Positions 1 through 9,430 of a DNA stretch of 64,000 nt are shown here, in pieces. Source of the DNA: Gammaproteobacteria bacterium. Lineage in GTDB: Bacteria > Pseudomonadota > Gammaproteobacteria > Burkholderiales > Burkholderiaceae_C. Position 1 is the stretch's first letter, and each line of letters opens with the position of its first letter. Below the pieces are notes generated by a model. That model saw only the letters and a program-made list of their open reading frames with translations. It did no database searches and was not told the DNA's origin. The DNA is taken from contig JAHJWB010000019.1 in the NCBI GenBank assembly GCA_018828125.1, forward strand, positions 62,001 through 126,000. The letters are read 5' to 3'. The position numbers were made by a program, and so were the translations under genes.

Positions 1-221
1 AGCAGCAATCCCATAACCCCGGTGCCGATAGCGACACCATGGATGCCCAGATGGGTGAACATCAGTTCTTGAGCCCATCCCCATCGCCCAGTAAAGGGCC
101 GCGTGGATGGCTGGCGGTACTCCAACAATCCTAGTAGCACTGTACAAAGCCCGACACCCGCCATTGCCCAACCTCTTTGTTTGGCGTTGAAAGGTCGCTG
201 CAAATCGTTATCAACACTCAC
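1..221 (-). CDS. Small membrane protein of unknown function, 3' end outside window
   Basis: A reading frame opens at a GTG (221-219) and stays open to the window edge, giving 73 codons so far. The GTG overlaps the TGA of the upstream isomerase gene in a GTGA arrangement, which suggests translational coupling. The visible protein begins MSVDNDLQRPFNAKQRGW and has two hydrophobic stretches, at about residues 18-36 and 53-73, so it is probably a polytopic inner-membrane protein. I do not recognise the family. Position after pgi and an AGE-family isomerase suggests a link to sugar metabolism, but that is inference. Codon usage resembles its neighbours. Confidence 0.6.
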   Translation of the reverse strand, partial: MSVDNDLQRPFNAKQRGWAMAGVGLCTVLLGLLEYRQPSTRPFTGRWGWAQELMFTHLGIHGVAIGTGVMGLL

Positions 222-1495
222 TGTTTTCCCCCGCTCTGACTGCATCTGGCCTGGGTCTTGTTCTCTGACTCTGCTTCAAGCATCGCGAGCACATCAAAAC
301 ACGCCCCCATGTTGTGATAGTCCACCTTCCCCGCATTGCTCTTCTCGCGCGTCGTGTTGCGGTTGTCGCGGTGCAGGATGCGAAACCACGCGCCGTGGTC
401 GTGGTCCACAAAATGCTCCCAGCAGTAGGCCCAGATGCGGTCGTACCACTGCCAGTAGCGGTCATCCCCTGTGTGCACCGCCAGCATCGCAGCGGCGGCC
501 AGGCTTTCGGCTTGCACCCAGTGGTATTTGCCGTCGTCGCAGATGCGGCCGTCGGGCGCCATGCCGTAGTAGATGCCACCGTGCTCGGCATCCCAGCCTT
601 TGACGATAGCGGTGTCGAATAGCCGCTGCGCACACGGCAGATGCCATTCGGCGGGGAAGAACTCGTCCAGCTGCAGCAGCAGCTTGGCCCACTCGGTCTG
701 ATGGCCGATCTGGTAGCCCCAGGGGCGGAAGATGTTGCTGCGGTCATCGCGGTTGTAGTCCCAGTCCACCGACCAGTCGGCATGGAAATGCTCCCACACC
801 CAGCCCTCGGCGGCGGGGGCATTCGCGCGGTCTGACAAAGCCGCTTGCCGCTGGCAGATGCCTTGCGCAAGTTGTTCGGCGCGATCGATGTAGCGGCGCT
901 CACCCGTGGCGCGAAAGGCCGAGATCAGGGCTTCGCAGGCGTGCATGTTGGCATTCTGGCCGCGATAGCGGGTCAGTTGCCACTGCGGATTCGCCTCATC
1001 GGCATAGACACCCGCAGTGGGTTGCCAGAAATGCTGCTCGGCCGTGTCAAACGCCTGAGCCAGCCACTCGCGGGCTTCGGGAACGCCTGCTTCAAATGCA
1101 CGCGCATAGGCCAGCAGGACAAAGGCCATGCCGTAGCAATGGCGCGTAGCGTCCACCACAGTAGCGCGGCCCTCTTGCCAGTCGATCAACCAGGCGTAGC
1201 CGCCCGTGGCCGGATCGAGGAAGGCCGTGCGCAAAAACTGCAGCGCGTGCCGCATGCCGTCTTGATAGCGCGCCTCACCCGTGGTGCGGTAGAGCATGGC
1301 GTGCGTGACCACGAAGCGCGTGGCGCTGACGAGGTGGCGCGTGCGGGTGTCGTACACCGTGCCATCGTCCAGAAAGAAGTGGTACTGGCCCCCATTCGGG
1401 TCGGTGGCCACGGGGTCATAGAAAGCCATGGTCTGGCGCATGTGGGCGCGCAGGAAGTCGCTGGACCGGAAGTCCGGCCGGGGAGGAATCGCCAT
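218..1495 (-). CDS. AGE family epimerase/isomerase (mannose isomerase-like)
   Basis: This 425-residue protein belongs to the N-acylglucosamine 2-epimerase (AGE) family, (alpha/alpha)6-barrel enzymes that epimerise or isomerise free sugars. The family signature RYRGQNANMHACEA lies at about residues 176-189 with the putative catalytic His near 185; further conserved His positions follow in GHQTEW (about 265) and near the C-terminus. The profile is closer to the YihS/mannose isomerase branch (mannose to fructose) than to renin-binding-protein epimerases, but the substrate cannot be read from sequence. I chose the second in-frame ATG (1495) because AGGAG lies 9 bases before it; the upstream ATG at 1516 has no such site. 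It lies 96 bp downstream of pgi on the same strand with no evident terminator between them, so cotranscription is likely. Confidence 0.85.
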   Translation of the reverse strand: MAIPPRPDFRSSDFLRAHMRQTMAFYDPVATDPNGGQYHFFLDDGTVYDTRTRHLVSATRFVVTHAMLYRTTGEARYQDGMRHALQFLRTAFLDPATGGYAWLIDWQEGRATVVDATRHCYGMAFVLLAYARAFEAGVPEAREWLAQAFDTAEQHFWQPTAGVYADEANPQWQLTRYRGQNANMHACEALISAFRATGERRYIDRAEQLAQGICQRQAALSDRANAPAAEGWVWEHFHADWSVDWDYNRDDRSNIFRPWGYQIGHQTEWAKLLLQLDEFFPAEWHLPCAQRLFDTAIVKGWDAEHGGIYYGMAPDGRICDDGKYHWVQAESLAAAAMLAVHTGDDRYWQWYDRIWAYCWEHFVDHDHGAWFRILHRDNRNTTREKSNAGKVDYHNMGACFDVLAMLEAESENKTQARCSQSGGKQ

Positions 1496-1591
1496 CGTGT
1501 GTATCTCCTGCTCCATCAGACATCGACCTGAACCCCTCTGGTTGCAGGCCCTGGAGCGCGCGATCTGGTGCCGGCGCTGCCTCTTATTGGT

Positions 1592-3160
1592 TTAGTTGTC
1601 CGCAGTGCCGCGCAACCAGCTCAACAGGCCCGCGGTGGAGCCATCGAGCCCCTTGGCATCGCCACTACCCAACCGCGCTTCAATGTCTTTGGCCAGCACC
1701 TTGCCCAACTCGACACCCCACTGATCAAAGCTGTTGATGCCCCACAGGCTGCCACTTACAAACACGCGGTGTTCTTGCAGCGCAATCAGTGCGCCCAGCG
1801 ATGCGGGGGTGAGCGCATCCAGTAGCAGGAAGGTGCTGGGGCGGTTGCCCGGGAAGTGGCGGTGGCCGTCCTCGCCCTCCTTACCCACCATCAGCGCCTG
1901 CGCCTGCGCCAGGGCGTTGGCCAGAAGCTTGTTGTGGTGGCCTGGCAGCGGGTGCGTGGGCTGGCGCACGGCGATGAGCTCCAGCGGCAGCACATCGTTG
2001 CCTTGGTGCAGCATCTGGAAAAAAGCATGTTGGCCATTGGTGCCGGGCTCGCCCCACAGCACAGGCGACGTGGCATAGGGCAAGGTTTGCCCGTCCAGAC
2101 CCACACGCTTGCCGTTGCTCTCCATCTCCAACTGCTGCAGATACGCTGGCAACCGGCGTAACGCGGCGTGATAAGGCGCGATGCAGCGGCTGGTAAAGCC
2201 ATGAAAATTGCGGTACCAGACGTCCAGCACACCCAGCCGCACCGGCAGGTTCTGCGCAAGCGGTGCGGTGCGGAAATGTTCGTCCATGGCATGCGCACCG
2301 GCCAGCAGGTCGCGAAAGCCCGCAGACCCAATCGCAACGGCCAACGGAAGGCCAATGGCCGACCACAGTGAATAGCGCCCGCCCACCCAGTCCCAGAAGC
2401 CAAAGGTGGTGGTGATGCCCAGCGCCTGCGCGGCCTCGACATTGGTGGTGAGCGCCGCAAAGTGGCGCCCCACGTCCAGGCCGCCCTGCGCCGCAAACCA
2501 GGCCAGCGCCGAGCGCGCGTTGGTCATGGTCTCTGCGGTGGTGAATGTTTTGGAGGCGATGAGGAACAGCGTGTTCTCTGGTCGCAACCCACGCATCACG
2601 TGGTGAAGTTCGTGGCCATCCACGTTGGAGACAAAATGGAACCGCTTGCCCGGCACGCGAAACGCTTCTAGCGCCAGCACAGCCATGTGGGGGCCCAGGT
2701 CGGACCCGCCGATGCCGATGTTCACCACATCCGTAATGGCGTCGTCAGCACGCACCGCGTCGGCATAGGAAAGCATCGCGTCGAGCGTTGCGTGCACCTG
2801 CGCGAGGTCGTCAGCTATCGTGTTTTCATCACCTGGCAGCGCCAGGCCCACGGGGCGGCGCAGCAGGGTGTGCAGCACGGCGCGGCCTTCGGTGGTGTTG
2901 ATGGGCCTACCGCCCAGCATGGCGTCGCGGTGCTGTTCCACACCCGCGTGGCGGGCCATGTCCAGCAACAGCGCCTCGGTGTCGCGGCTCCACAGGTTTT
3001 TGGAGAGGTCGGCGAACACGTGGGGAGCCGACTGGCTGAAATGGTCGAACCGCTGCGCGTCCTGCGCAAAGGACTGCCGCAAATCCTGCTGGTTCGCGCC
3101 TGACGAAAAATGGGCCTGCAGCAGGGGCCACTCGGGAGTTTGGTCGCAGCGAAGGGACAT
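1592..3160 (-). CDS. pgi: Glucose-6-phosphate isomerase
   Basis: Cytoplasmic enzyme interconverting glucose 6-phosphate and fructose 6-phosphate. The 522-residue length fits the proteobacterial family. Visible family motifs include IGIGGSDLGP, the sugar-phosphate loop SNVDG followed by IASKTFTTAETM, GGRYSLWSAIGLP, ESNGKR with the catalytic Glu, GTNGQHAFFQ with the catalytic His, and the C-terminal FDQWGVELGK with the catalytic Lys. It is transcribed divergently from zwf, and a HexR-like operator (3196-3210) lies 36 bp before its start. In organisms using the Entner-Doudoroff route Pgi mainly runs toward glucose 6-phosphate, recycling fructose 6-phosphate into Zwf. No strong ribosome-binding site precedes the ATG. 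Confidence 0.97.
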   Translation of the reverse strand: MSLRCDQTPEWPLLQAHFSSGANQQDLRQSFAQDAQRFDHFSQSAPHVFADLSKNLWSRDTEALLLDMARHAGVEQHRDAMLGGRPINTTEGRAVLHTLLRRPVGLALPGDENTIADDLAQVHATLDAMLSYADAVRADDAITDVVNIGIGGSDLGPHMAVLALEAFRVPGKRFHFVSNVDGHELHHVMRGLRPENTLFLIASKTFTTAETMTNARSALAWFAAQGGLDVGRHFAALTTNVEAAQALGITTTFGFWDWVGGRYSLWSAIGLPLAVAIGSAGFRDLLAGAHAMDEHFRTAPLAQNLPVRLGVLDVWYRNFHGFTSRCIAPYHAALRRLPAYLQQLEMESNGKRVGLDGQTLPYATSPVLWGEPGTNGQHAFFQMLHQGNDVLPLELIAVRQPTHPLPGHHNKLLANALAQAQALMVGKEGEDGHRHFPGNRPSTFLLLDALTPASLGALIALQEHRVFVSGSLWGINSFDQWGVELGKVLAKDIEARLGSGDAKGLDGSTAGLLSWLRGTADN

Positions 3161-3195
3161 GGATTCAGTCTGGGAAGTGGCAACGCGGCCGAAAT

Positions 3196-3210
3196 GGTAA
3201 CTTGATTACT
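3196..3210. promoter_or_regulatory. Predicted HexR operator, pgi side
   Basis: The sequence GGTAA-N5-TTACT is an inverted repeat matching 8 of 10 positions of the TGTAA-N5-TTACA pattern seen at 3294-3308. It sits 36 bp before the pgi start. A hexR gene lies at 22714-23559. HexR control of zwf-region promoters is established in proteobacteria; binding here is inferred from the pattern. Confidence 0.5.
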
Positions 3211-3293
3211 AAAACTGACGCATACTTTCTTGCGGCCGATATGTGTAAAAACGTTCGCGAGCTATAGACGTACACGCACACTACCCATTTTCA

Positions 3294-3308
3294 TGTAACG
3301 AGATTACA
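3294..3308. promoter_or_regulatory. Predicted HexR operator, zwf side
   Basis: TGTAACGAGATTACA has perfect inverted half-sites TGTAA and TTACA spaced by five bases and ends 44 bp before the zwf ATG. This resembles described HexR operators, which are relieved by 2-keto-3-deoxy-6-phosphogluconate. Together with the weaker site at 3196 it gives each divergent gene its own operator. Confidence 0.6.
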
Positions 3309-3352
3309 ATTTCCGGCGCACACGCGACCTACAACCATGATACGGAGATCCC

Positions 3353-4807
3353 ATGAGTTTTGACCTTGTCCTGTTTGGTGGAACAGGTGATCTGGCCTGG
3401 CGCAAGCTCATGCCGGCATTGTTTCAGGCGTTTCGCCATGGAACGTTGCCTGAGGAAGGCCGCATCATTGCCGTAGCGCGTGACGAACTGAGCCATGAAC
3501 AATACCGCAGCCTGATCCAGTCGCGTTTTGACAGCGTGGAACTGGCTAAGCGCCCCACCCCGGACGAGTTCGAGCGCTTTGGCGCTCTGCTGCACTACCT
3601 GCGCATGGACCTGTCCAAAACCGAGGACTACGCCAGCCTCGCCGCCATGCTGCACGAGCGCAATGCCGACTCGGTGGTGATGTATGTGGCCACCGCTCCC
3701 AGCCTGTTCACCAACGTGTGCGAGCAGATCGCTGCAGTCGGCCTGAACGGCCCCACCACCCGCGTGGTGCTGGAGAAGCCGCTGGGCCATGACCTCAAAT
3801 CCAACCAGGCCATCAACGACACGCTGCGGCGCGTGCTGAAGGAAGAGCAGGTCTTTCGCATTGACCACTACCTAGGCAAGCCGTCGGTACAGAATTTGTT
3901 TGCCATGCGGTTTGGCAACGCGCTGTTCGAGCCCCTGTGGCGGCGCGAGACGATCGCCAACATTCAGATCACCATCGCCGAAGAACTGGGCGTGGAAACA
4001 CGCGGCGCGTTCTACGACCAGACCGGCGCCTTGCGCGACATGGTGCAAAACCACGCACTGCAACTACTGTGCGCGATCGGCATGGAGCCGCCCATCAACT
4101 CCAGCGCCAATGCGATTCGCGACGAAAAGCTGAAGGTACTGCAGTCGCTCAAGCCCTGGAGCATGGAAACCATCGGCCAGCATGTGATCCGTGGCCAGTA
4201 CGCAGCGGGCAAACACCAGGGCCAAATGGTGCCGGGCTACGCGCAGGAAAAAGGCGTGGCCCCCGGCAGTGCCACCGAGACCTTTGTGGCGCTGCGCACC
4301 GAAATCTCCAACTGGCGCTGGGCCGGTGTGCCGTTCTACATTCGCACCGGCAAACGCCTTGCCGGCCGCGACGCGCACATCGTGGTCAACTTCCGCCCGG
4401 TGCCGCACCCCATATTCAAAACGCCTGCGGGCGCGGCCAATCGCTTGGTGATCAACCTGCAGCCCAAGGACGGGCTGGAGCTGCACTTGCTGGCCCAGGG
4501 TGCCGCCCAACATCAGGCCGAGCCTGCGCTGTCACAAGTGCATCTGAACCTGGATTTCGACCAGCGTTTTGGCACCGAGCGTGTGGGTGCCTACGAGCGC
4601 CTGCTTCTGGATGTGATTGCGGGGCGCCTGAACCTGTTTGTGCGCAGCGACGAGCAGGAAGAAGCCTGGCGTTGGGTGGAGCCCATCCTTCAACACTGGA
4701 AGAACGACCCTGCGGGCCCGCGCCCGTATGCTGCGGGTAGCTGGGGGCCCAGCTCGGCCAGTGCGATGATTGCGCGGGACGGGTACTGCTGGAGCGAAGA
4801 GATGTAG
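3353..4807 (+). CDS. zwf: Glucose-6-phosphate 1-dehydrogenase
   Basis: NADP-dependent oxidation of glucose 6-phosphate to 6-phosphogluconolactone, the entry step of the oxidative pentose phosphate and Entner-Doudoroff routes. The 484-residue protein has the N-terminal dinucleotide-binding motif GGTGDLAWRKL (residues 9-19) and the substrate-binding/catalytic motif RIDHYLGK near residue 170, where the conserved Lys and His contact the phosphate. A GGAG element lies shortly before the ATG. Divergent from pgi with predicted HexR operators between them. No pgl, edd or eda gene is in the window, so the following steps must be encoded elsewhere. Confidence 0.97.
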   Translation: MSFDLVLFGGTGDLAWRKLMPALFQAFRHGTLPEEGRIIAVARDELSHEQYRSLIQSRFDSVELAKRPTPDEFERFGALLHYLRMDLSKTEDYASLAAMLHERNADSVVMYVATAPSLFTNVCEQIAAVGLNGPTTRVVLEKPLGHDLKSNQAINDTLRRVLKEEQVFRIDHYLGKPSVQNLFAMRFGNALFEPLWRRETIANIQITIAEELGVETRGAFYDQTGALRDMVQNHALQLLCAIGMEPPINSSANAIRDEKLKVLQSLKPWSMETIGQHVIRGQYAAGKHQGQMVPGYAQEKGVAPGSATETFVALRTEISNWRWAGVPFYIRTGKRLAGRDAHIVVNFRPVPHPIFKTPAGAANRLVINLQPKDGLELHLLAQGAAQHQAEPALSQVHLNLDFDQRFGTERVGAYERLLLDVIAGRLNLFVRSDEQEEAWRWVEPILQHWKNDPAGPRPYAAGSWGPSSASAMIARDGYCWSEEM

Positions 4808-4915
4808 CGTCCTGCCCAGACGCCATTGAACCTAAACGCACACGGTGGCATCCCACCATTGTGCGATGCAGTCCGAAATGCCGCACCGACCTATGTCAAC
4901 GCAGAAAGGAAGCAT

Positions 4916-5380
4916 ATGTTCAAGAAAATCATGATTCTGGTCGACGAGAACCCATCCGCCCAAAGCGCCATTCAGACCGGCATTGGAGCAGCCAAGGTCC
5001 ATGGTGCGTCATTGATTTATCTCTATGTGCCTCCGGCATACGCGTTTCCGATGGTCGACATGCAAGGGGGCGGAATGGCGGCATTTGCCGCGCACACGGC
5101 TGAGCAGTTTGAACAGCAGGTGCAGAACACTGCCTCGACCCTGCTGAAGGCCGCCGAAGGCGCGGCCCACGCTGTTGGCGTTGACTGCGCGTCCAGCATG
5201 GCGCCCGGGGACGCATCTGTCGACTTTGTGGTTGAGGCCACAGTGGCCCACGGCTGCGACCTGATGGTGGTTGCCGCGCCGGGCAGCAACGCCGTGGTTC
5301 GCCTGCTGACGGGCAACCTCATACCCGGCTTGATCTCCCGGTCGCACATTCCTGTGATGATCTGCCCCGCAGCTGCTTGA
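4916..5380 (+). CDS. Universal stress protein (UspA family)
   Basis: A 154-residue single-domain Usp protein starting MFKKIMILVDENPSA, with the usual first strand and Asp of the nucleotide-binding fold. The ATG at 4916 was chosen because AAGGAAG precedes it; the frame runs open further upstream without Usp-like sequence. Near the C-terminus the ATP-binding loop that in ATP-binding family members reads G-x2-G-x9-G-S/T is APGSNAVVRLLTGN here, so the second glycine is Ala. Nucleotide binding may therefore be weak or absent. It follows zwf by 108 bp on the same strand and may be cotranscribed, though that spacing leaves room for its own promoter. Confidence 0.85.
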   Translation: MFKKIMILVDENPSAQSAIQTGIGAAKVHGASLIYLYVPPAYAFPMVDMQGGGMAAFAAHTAEQFEQQVQNTASTLLKAAEGAAHAVGVDCASSMAPGDASVDFVVEATVAHGCDLMVVAAPGSNAVVRLLTGNLIPGLISRSHIPVMICPAAA

Positions 5381-5531
5381 CACCTTGCGCATTGTGGCTT
5401 TCTGGAGTTGATTCAAGGGCGGCATGCCATCCGCGAGCTACTCTCTTTGATGCACACTGCGTTCTGTCGCGCTGCGTTATATCGCACGTCGCCAGCGCCC
5501 TCACATCACTGGCCAACACACTTGGCACCCC

Positions 5532-6194
5532 ATGGACGATCTGAAAATTAGAACCACGCTCCACAGCGACATTGATGAACTACTGAAACTTCAGAAGCGC
5601 GTCTATCCTGCCATTGACCCCTGGCAGCGTGACCACCTGGAAGAACAGCTGACTATGTTTCCCGATGGGCAACTGATGGCAGAAATGGATGGTCGGGTGG
5701 TGGGCTGCGCCAGCTCGCTGGTGATCCTGTGGAACGAATGGTCGGATGAGCACACCTGGCAGGACATCACGGCAAAGGGCACCTTCAGCACCCACAATCC
5801 GCAAGGACTGACTCTCTATGGAGCCGAAGTCTTTGTGGACCCCGAGATGCGCGGATTGCAGATTGGACACTTCCTGTACGAAGGCCGGCGCCAGTTGTGC
5901 AAGACCTTGAACCTGCGGCGCATCATTGCGTGCGGCCGGCTGCCGGGTTATCTGCCGTACTCGAAAGACATGACGGCCGAGCAATATGCCAAGAAGGTTC
6001 TTTGGGGCGACCTGACAGACCCGGTGCTGAGTTTTCAGCTTCGCGAGGATTTTCGCTACTGCGGAATCATGAAAGACTACCTGCCGCAAGACGAAGAGTC
6101 CTGTGGGCAGGCGGCCCTGATCGTGTGGATCAATCCGGACTATGACCCGTTGCGCCCGACGGCCCTGCAATCTGCCCTCCCCTCCAGCAACTAG
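5532..6194 (+). CDS. GNAT family N-acetyltransferase, partner of adjacent amidohydrolase
   Basis: A 220-residue protein with the GNAT fold: an N-terminal IRTTLHSDIDELLKLQ segment, then LYGAEVFVDPEMRGLQIG with the R-G-x-x-I-G acetyl-CoA pyrophosphate-binding loop (about residues 105-115), and LRRIIACGRLPGY. The substrate is unknown. The gene ends 7 bp before a nitrilase-superfamily gene. In many bacteria the two are joined as one two-domain protein (GNAT N-terminal, carbon-nitrogen hydrolase C-terminal), so these are probably its split equivalent and act on the same substrate. That family-level fusion is known; shared substrate is inference. Confidence 0.82.
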   Translation: MDDLKIRTTLHSDIDELLKLQKRVYPAIDPWQRDHLEEQLTMFPDGQLMAEMDGRVVGCASSLVILWNEWSDEHTWQDITAKGTFSTHNPQGLTLYGAEVFVDPEMRGLQIGHFLYEGRRQLCKTLNLRRIIACGRLPGYLPYSKDMTAEQYAKKVLWGDLTDPVLSFQLREDFRYCGIMKDYLPQDEESCGQAALIVWINPDYDPLRPTALQSALPSSN

Positions 6195-6201
6195 GAAAGC
6201 C

Positions 6202-7134
6202 ATGACGGTTCAAGCACAAGACATGCACCCTGTTTTCAGCCCCAGCCAGGGCATCGTGCGCATCGCGGCGGTGCAATACCTGCTGCGCTCCATTGATGAC
6301 TGGGCCGGTTTTGAGAACCAGGTCCGTTTCGTCATGAAAGCGGCGGGCGATTACAAGCCGCAGTTCGTGATGTTCCCCGAGATTTTCACCACGCAGTTGC
6401 TTTCTTTCATGGACACCTCCGACCTGCGTACTGCGGTGCGCAGGATGGATGAGTACACCGACCGCTACATCGAGCTGTTCACCGACCTGGCCAAGCGCTG
6501 GGGCGTGCACATCATCGGCGGCAGCCATCCCACGCTGTCGAATGGGCAGTTGCTCAATAAGGCCTACCTGTTCAGTCCGCAGGGCAAGGTTTTTACGCAG
6601 GACAAGATCCACCTGACACGCTGGGAGAAAGAAAAGTGGAAGGGCGACCCAGGACACCATCTGACGGTGTTTGATACACCCCATGGCCGCATCGCGATCC
6701 TCATTTGCTACGACATCGAGTTCCCTGAACTGGCGCGCATGGTGTGTGAGCAAGGCGCCGACATCATTTTTGTGCCGTCGTGCACCGATGACCGCCAAGG
6801 GTTCTGGCGCGTTCGCTACTGCTGCCATGCGCGCGCCATAGAAAACCAGGTGTATGTGGCCGTCACGGGCACGGTGGGAAACCTGGCCGTGGAAGGACTG
6901 GGGTTGCACTACGGGCAAGCAGCCATCATCACCCCTTCGGACTTTCCGTTCGCGCGCGACGGCATCGCGGCCGAAGGCGTGCCCAACATGGAACAGGTCG
7001 TCATCGCCGACGTTGACCTGGCCAAGCTGGTAACCAACCGGGTCAATGGCACCACCATCCCTCTGTACGACAAGCGCAAGGACGTGTACGCCAACGTGGT
7101 GGAGGTCGTACCGACCTACACTGCCAACAATTGA
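6202..7134 (+). CDS. Carbon-nitrogen hydrolase (nitrilase superfamily amidohydrolase)
   Basis: A 310-residue amidohydrolase of the nitrilase fold. The Glu-Lys-Cys catalytic triad is visible: Glu in QFVMFPEIFTTQ (about residue 59), Lys in QDKIHLTRWEKE (about 135) and Cys in IAILICYDIEFPELA (about 170). Such enzymes hydrolyse amide C-N bonds of small molecules or acylated amines. The ATG at 6202 is preceded by AGGAAAG; an upstream in-frame ATG lies inside the GNAT gene and lacks such a site. Probably cotranscribed with the GNAT gene. It converges with glk, 22 bp away. Confidence 0.88.
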   Translation: MTVQAQDMHPVFSPSQGIVRIAAVQYLLRSIDDWAGFENQVRFVMKAAGDYKPQFVMFPEIFTTQLLSFMDTSDLRTAVRRMDEYTDRYIELFTDLAKRWGVHIIGGSHPTLSNGQLLNKAYLFSPQGKVFTQDKIHLTRWEKEKWKGDPGHHLTVFDTPHGRIAILICYDIEFPELARMVCEQGADIIFVPSCTDDRQGFWRVRYCCHARAIENQVYVAVTGTVGNLAVEGLGLHYGQAAIITPSDFPFARDGIAAEGVPNMEQVVIADVDLAKLVTNRVNGTTIPLYDKRKDVYANVVEVVPTYTANN

Positions 7135-7156
7135 GCCAGCGCAGTCCAGGGTCAGG

Positions 7157-8155
7157 CTAGGTCGGGCCCGCGATGTCCAGCGCCCGCGATGCGCCATACA
7201 GTGCGGGCGTGGCGCTGGGGTCGATGATCCAGCACGGGATGGAAGCGAGGTAAGGCTGGAAGCGTCCTTTGGACTCGAACCGGGCTCGAAAGGAAGACTG
7301 TTCGAACCAGGTGCCCAGGCGCGGCACCATGCCTCCGCCGATGAAGACCCCGCCTCGGGAGCCCAGCGTCAGAGCCAGGTTCCCTGCCACGCTACCCAGA
7401 AAGCCGCAGAACAAGTCCAGTGCCTCCAGCGCCAGAGCGTCATCGGCCTGCAGCGCCAGTTCGGTCACTTCGGCGGCCGAACTGATCTCTTTGCCGCCAC
7501 GGTGCGCGAGCCTGCGCAGCGCGTGGTACAGGTCCACCAGGCCCGCACCCGACACAGCGCGCTCAGCGGATACATGTCCGTAGCGTTCCTGCAGGATGGC
7601 CAGCACATCGAACTCGCGCTGCGTCTGCGCCGCAAGCGACACGTGCCCGCCCTCTCCCGACAGTGGCACACCATTGCTGGAACCGGGCGGAAACACCAGC
7701 CCTGATACACCCAGCCCCGTGCCCGGACCCAGCAGCGCAATGGCCGCACCCGGCACAGCCTGGCCACCTCCCACGGGTCGAAGCAGGTCGGGGGTCAACA
7801 ATGGCAGCGCCAGTGCCAGTGCAGTGAAGTCGTTGATGACCACCAGCCGCTCAAATCCAAACGCTGCTCGCACCGCGCGCTGCGAGAAGCTCCAGCTGTG
7901 GTTAGTCATGCGGATGGCGTCACCCGTGACTGGGTTTGCGATGCCGAACGCAGCCTCGCGCGGCGTCGGCACGCCTACTTCTTTCAGGTATGCCGACAGC
8001 GCCGCGTCCACGGTGGGAAACTGCGCGCAGGGCAACACCCGCGTGTCGTTCAAAGGGCCGCCCGATTCGTTCTGCCAGGCAAGGCGGATGTTGGTGCCGC
8101 CGATGTCGGCGAGAAGGCGCTGAGGGTGCATAGGAAGATGGAGACCGAAGTTCAC
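7157..8155 (-). CDS. glk: Glucokinase (Glk family)
   Basis: ATP-dependent phosphorylation of glucose to glucose 6-phosphate. The 332-residue protein shows the phosphate-binding motif LLADIGGTNIRLAW at the N-terminus, the glucose/ATP loop LLGPGTGLGVSGLV, the EGGHVSLA segment and FIGGGMVPRL near the C-terminus, as in the bacterial Glk family rather than ROK kinases. I kept the GTG start at 8155, with a weak AGGG upstream; the ATG at 8131, giving MHPQRLLADIGG, is also possible. It lies 195 bp downstream of gtsD on the same strand, so imported glucose and its kinase may be co-expressed. A degenerate palindromic repeat sits between them. Confidence 0.93.
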   Translation of the reverse strand: MNFGLHLPMHPQRLLADIGGTNIRLAWQNESGGPLNDTRVLPCAQFPTVDAALSAYLKEVGVPTPREAAFGIANPVTGDAIRMTNHSWSFSQRAVRAAFGFERLVVINDFTALALALPLLTPDLLRPVGGGQAVPGAAIALLGPGTGLGVSGLVFPPGSSNGVPLSGEGGHVSLAAQTQREFDVLAILQERYGHVSAERAVSGAGLVDLYHALRRLAHRGGKEISSAAEVTELALQADDALALEALDLFCGFLGSVAGNLALTLGSRGGVFIGGGMVPRLGTWFEQSSFRARFESKGRFQPYLASIPCWIIDPSATPALYGASRALDIAGPT

Positions 8156-8202
8156 ACGCCCCGTTGCCCTGCGGCAAACGGCGACGTGCCGATCGCAAAC
8201 GC

Positions 8203-8256
8203 TATTATTTGTATAGCCACATGCGGTAGAAAGATAAGCGCTAGAGCCTCTTTTTA
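8203..8256. repeat. Degenerate copy of the AGCGCT palindromic repeat
   Basis: In the gtsD-glk gap the sequence contains ATAGCC, then GATAAGCGCTAGAGCCTC followed by a T-run. The right arm matches the repeat described at 23591 and elsewhere; the left arm has decayed. Confidence 0.5.
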
Positions 8257-8350
8257 CCTGAAATCTCTATTCAGGCAAGACCAAAGCCCCTCCATACGGC
8301 AACACCTGCAAGTACCCGCAGATACCCGCGTGCAGCCGTGGTCTCACCCG

Positions 8351-9415
<1,065 letters not shown>

Positions 9416-9430
9416 GATTGCTTAACCTCT

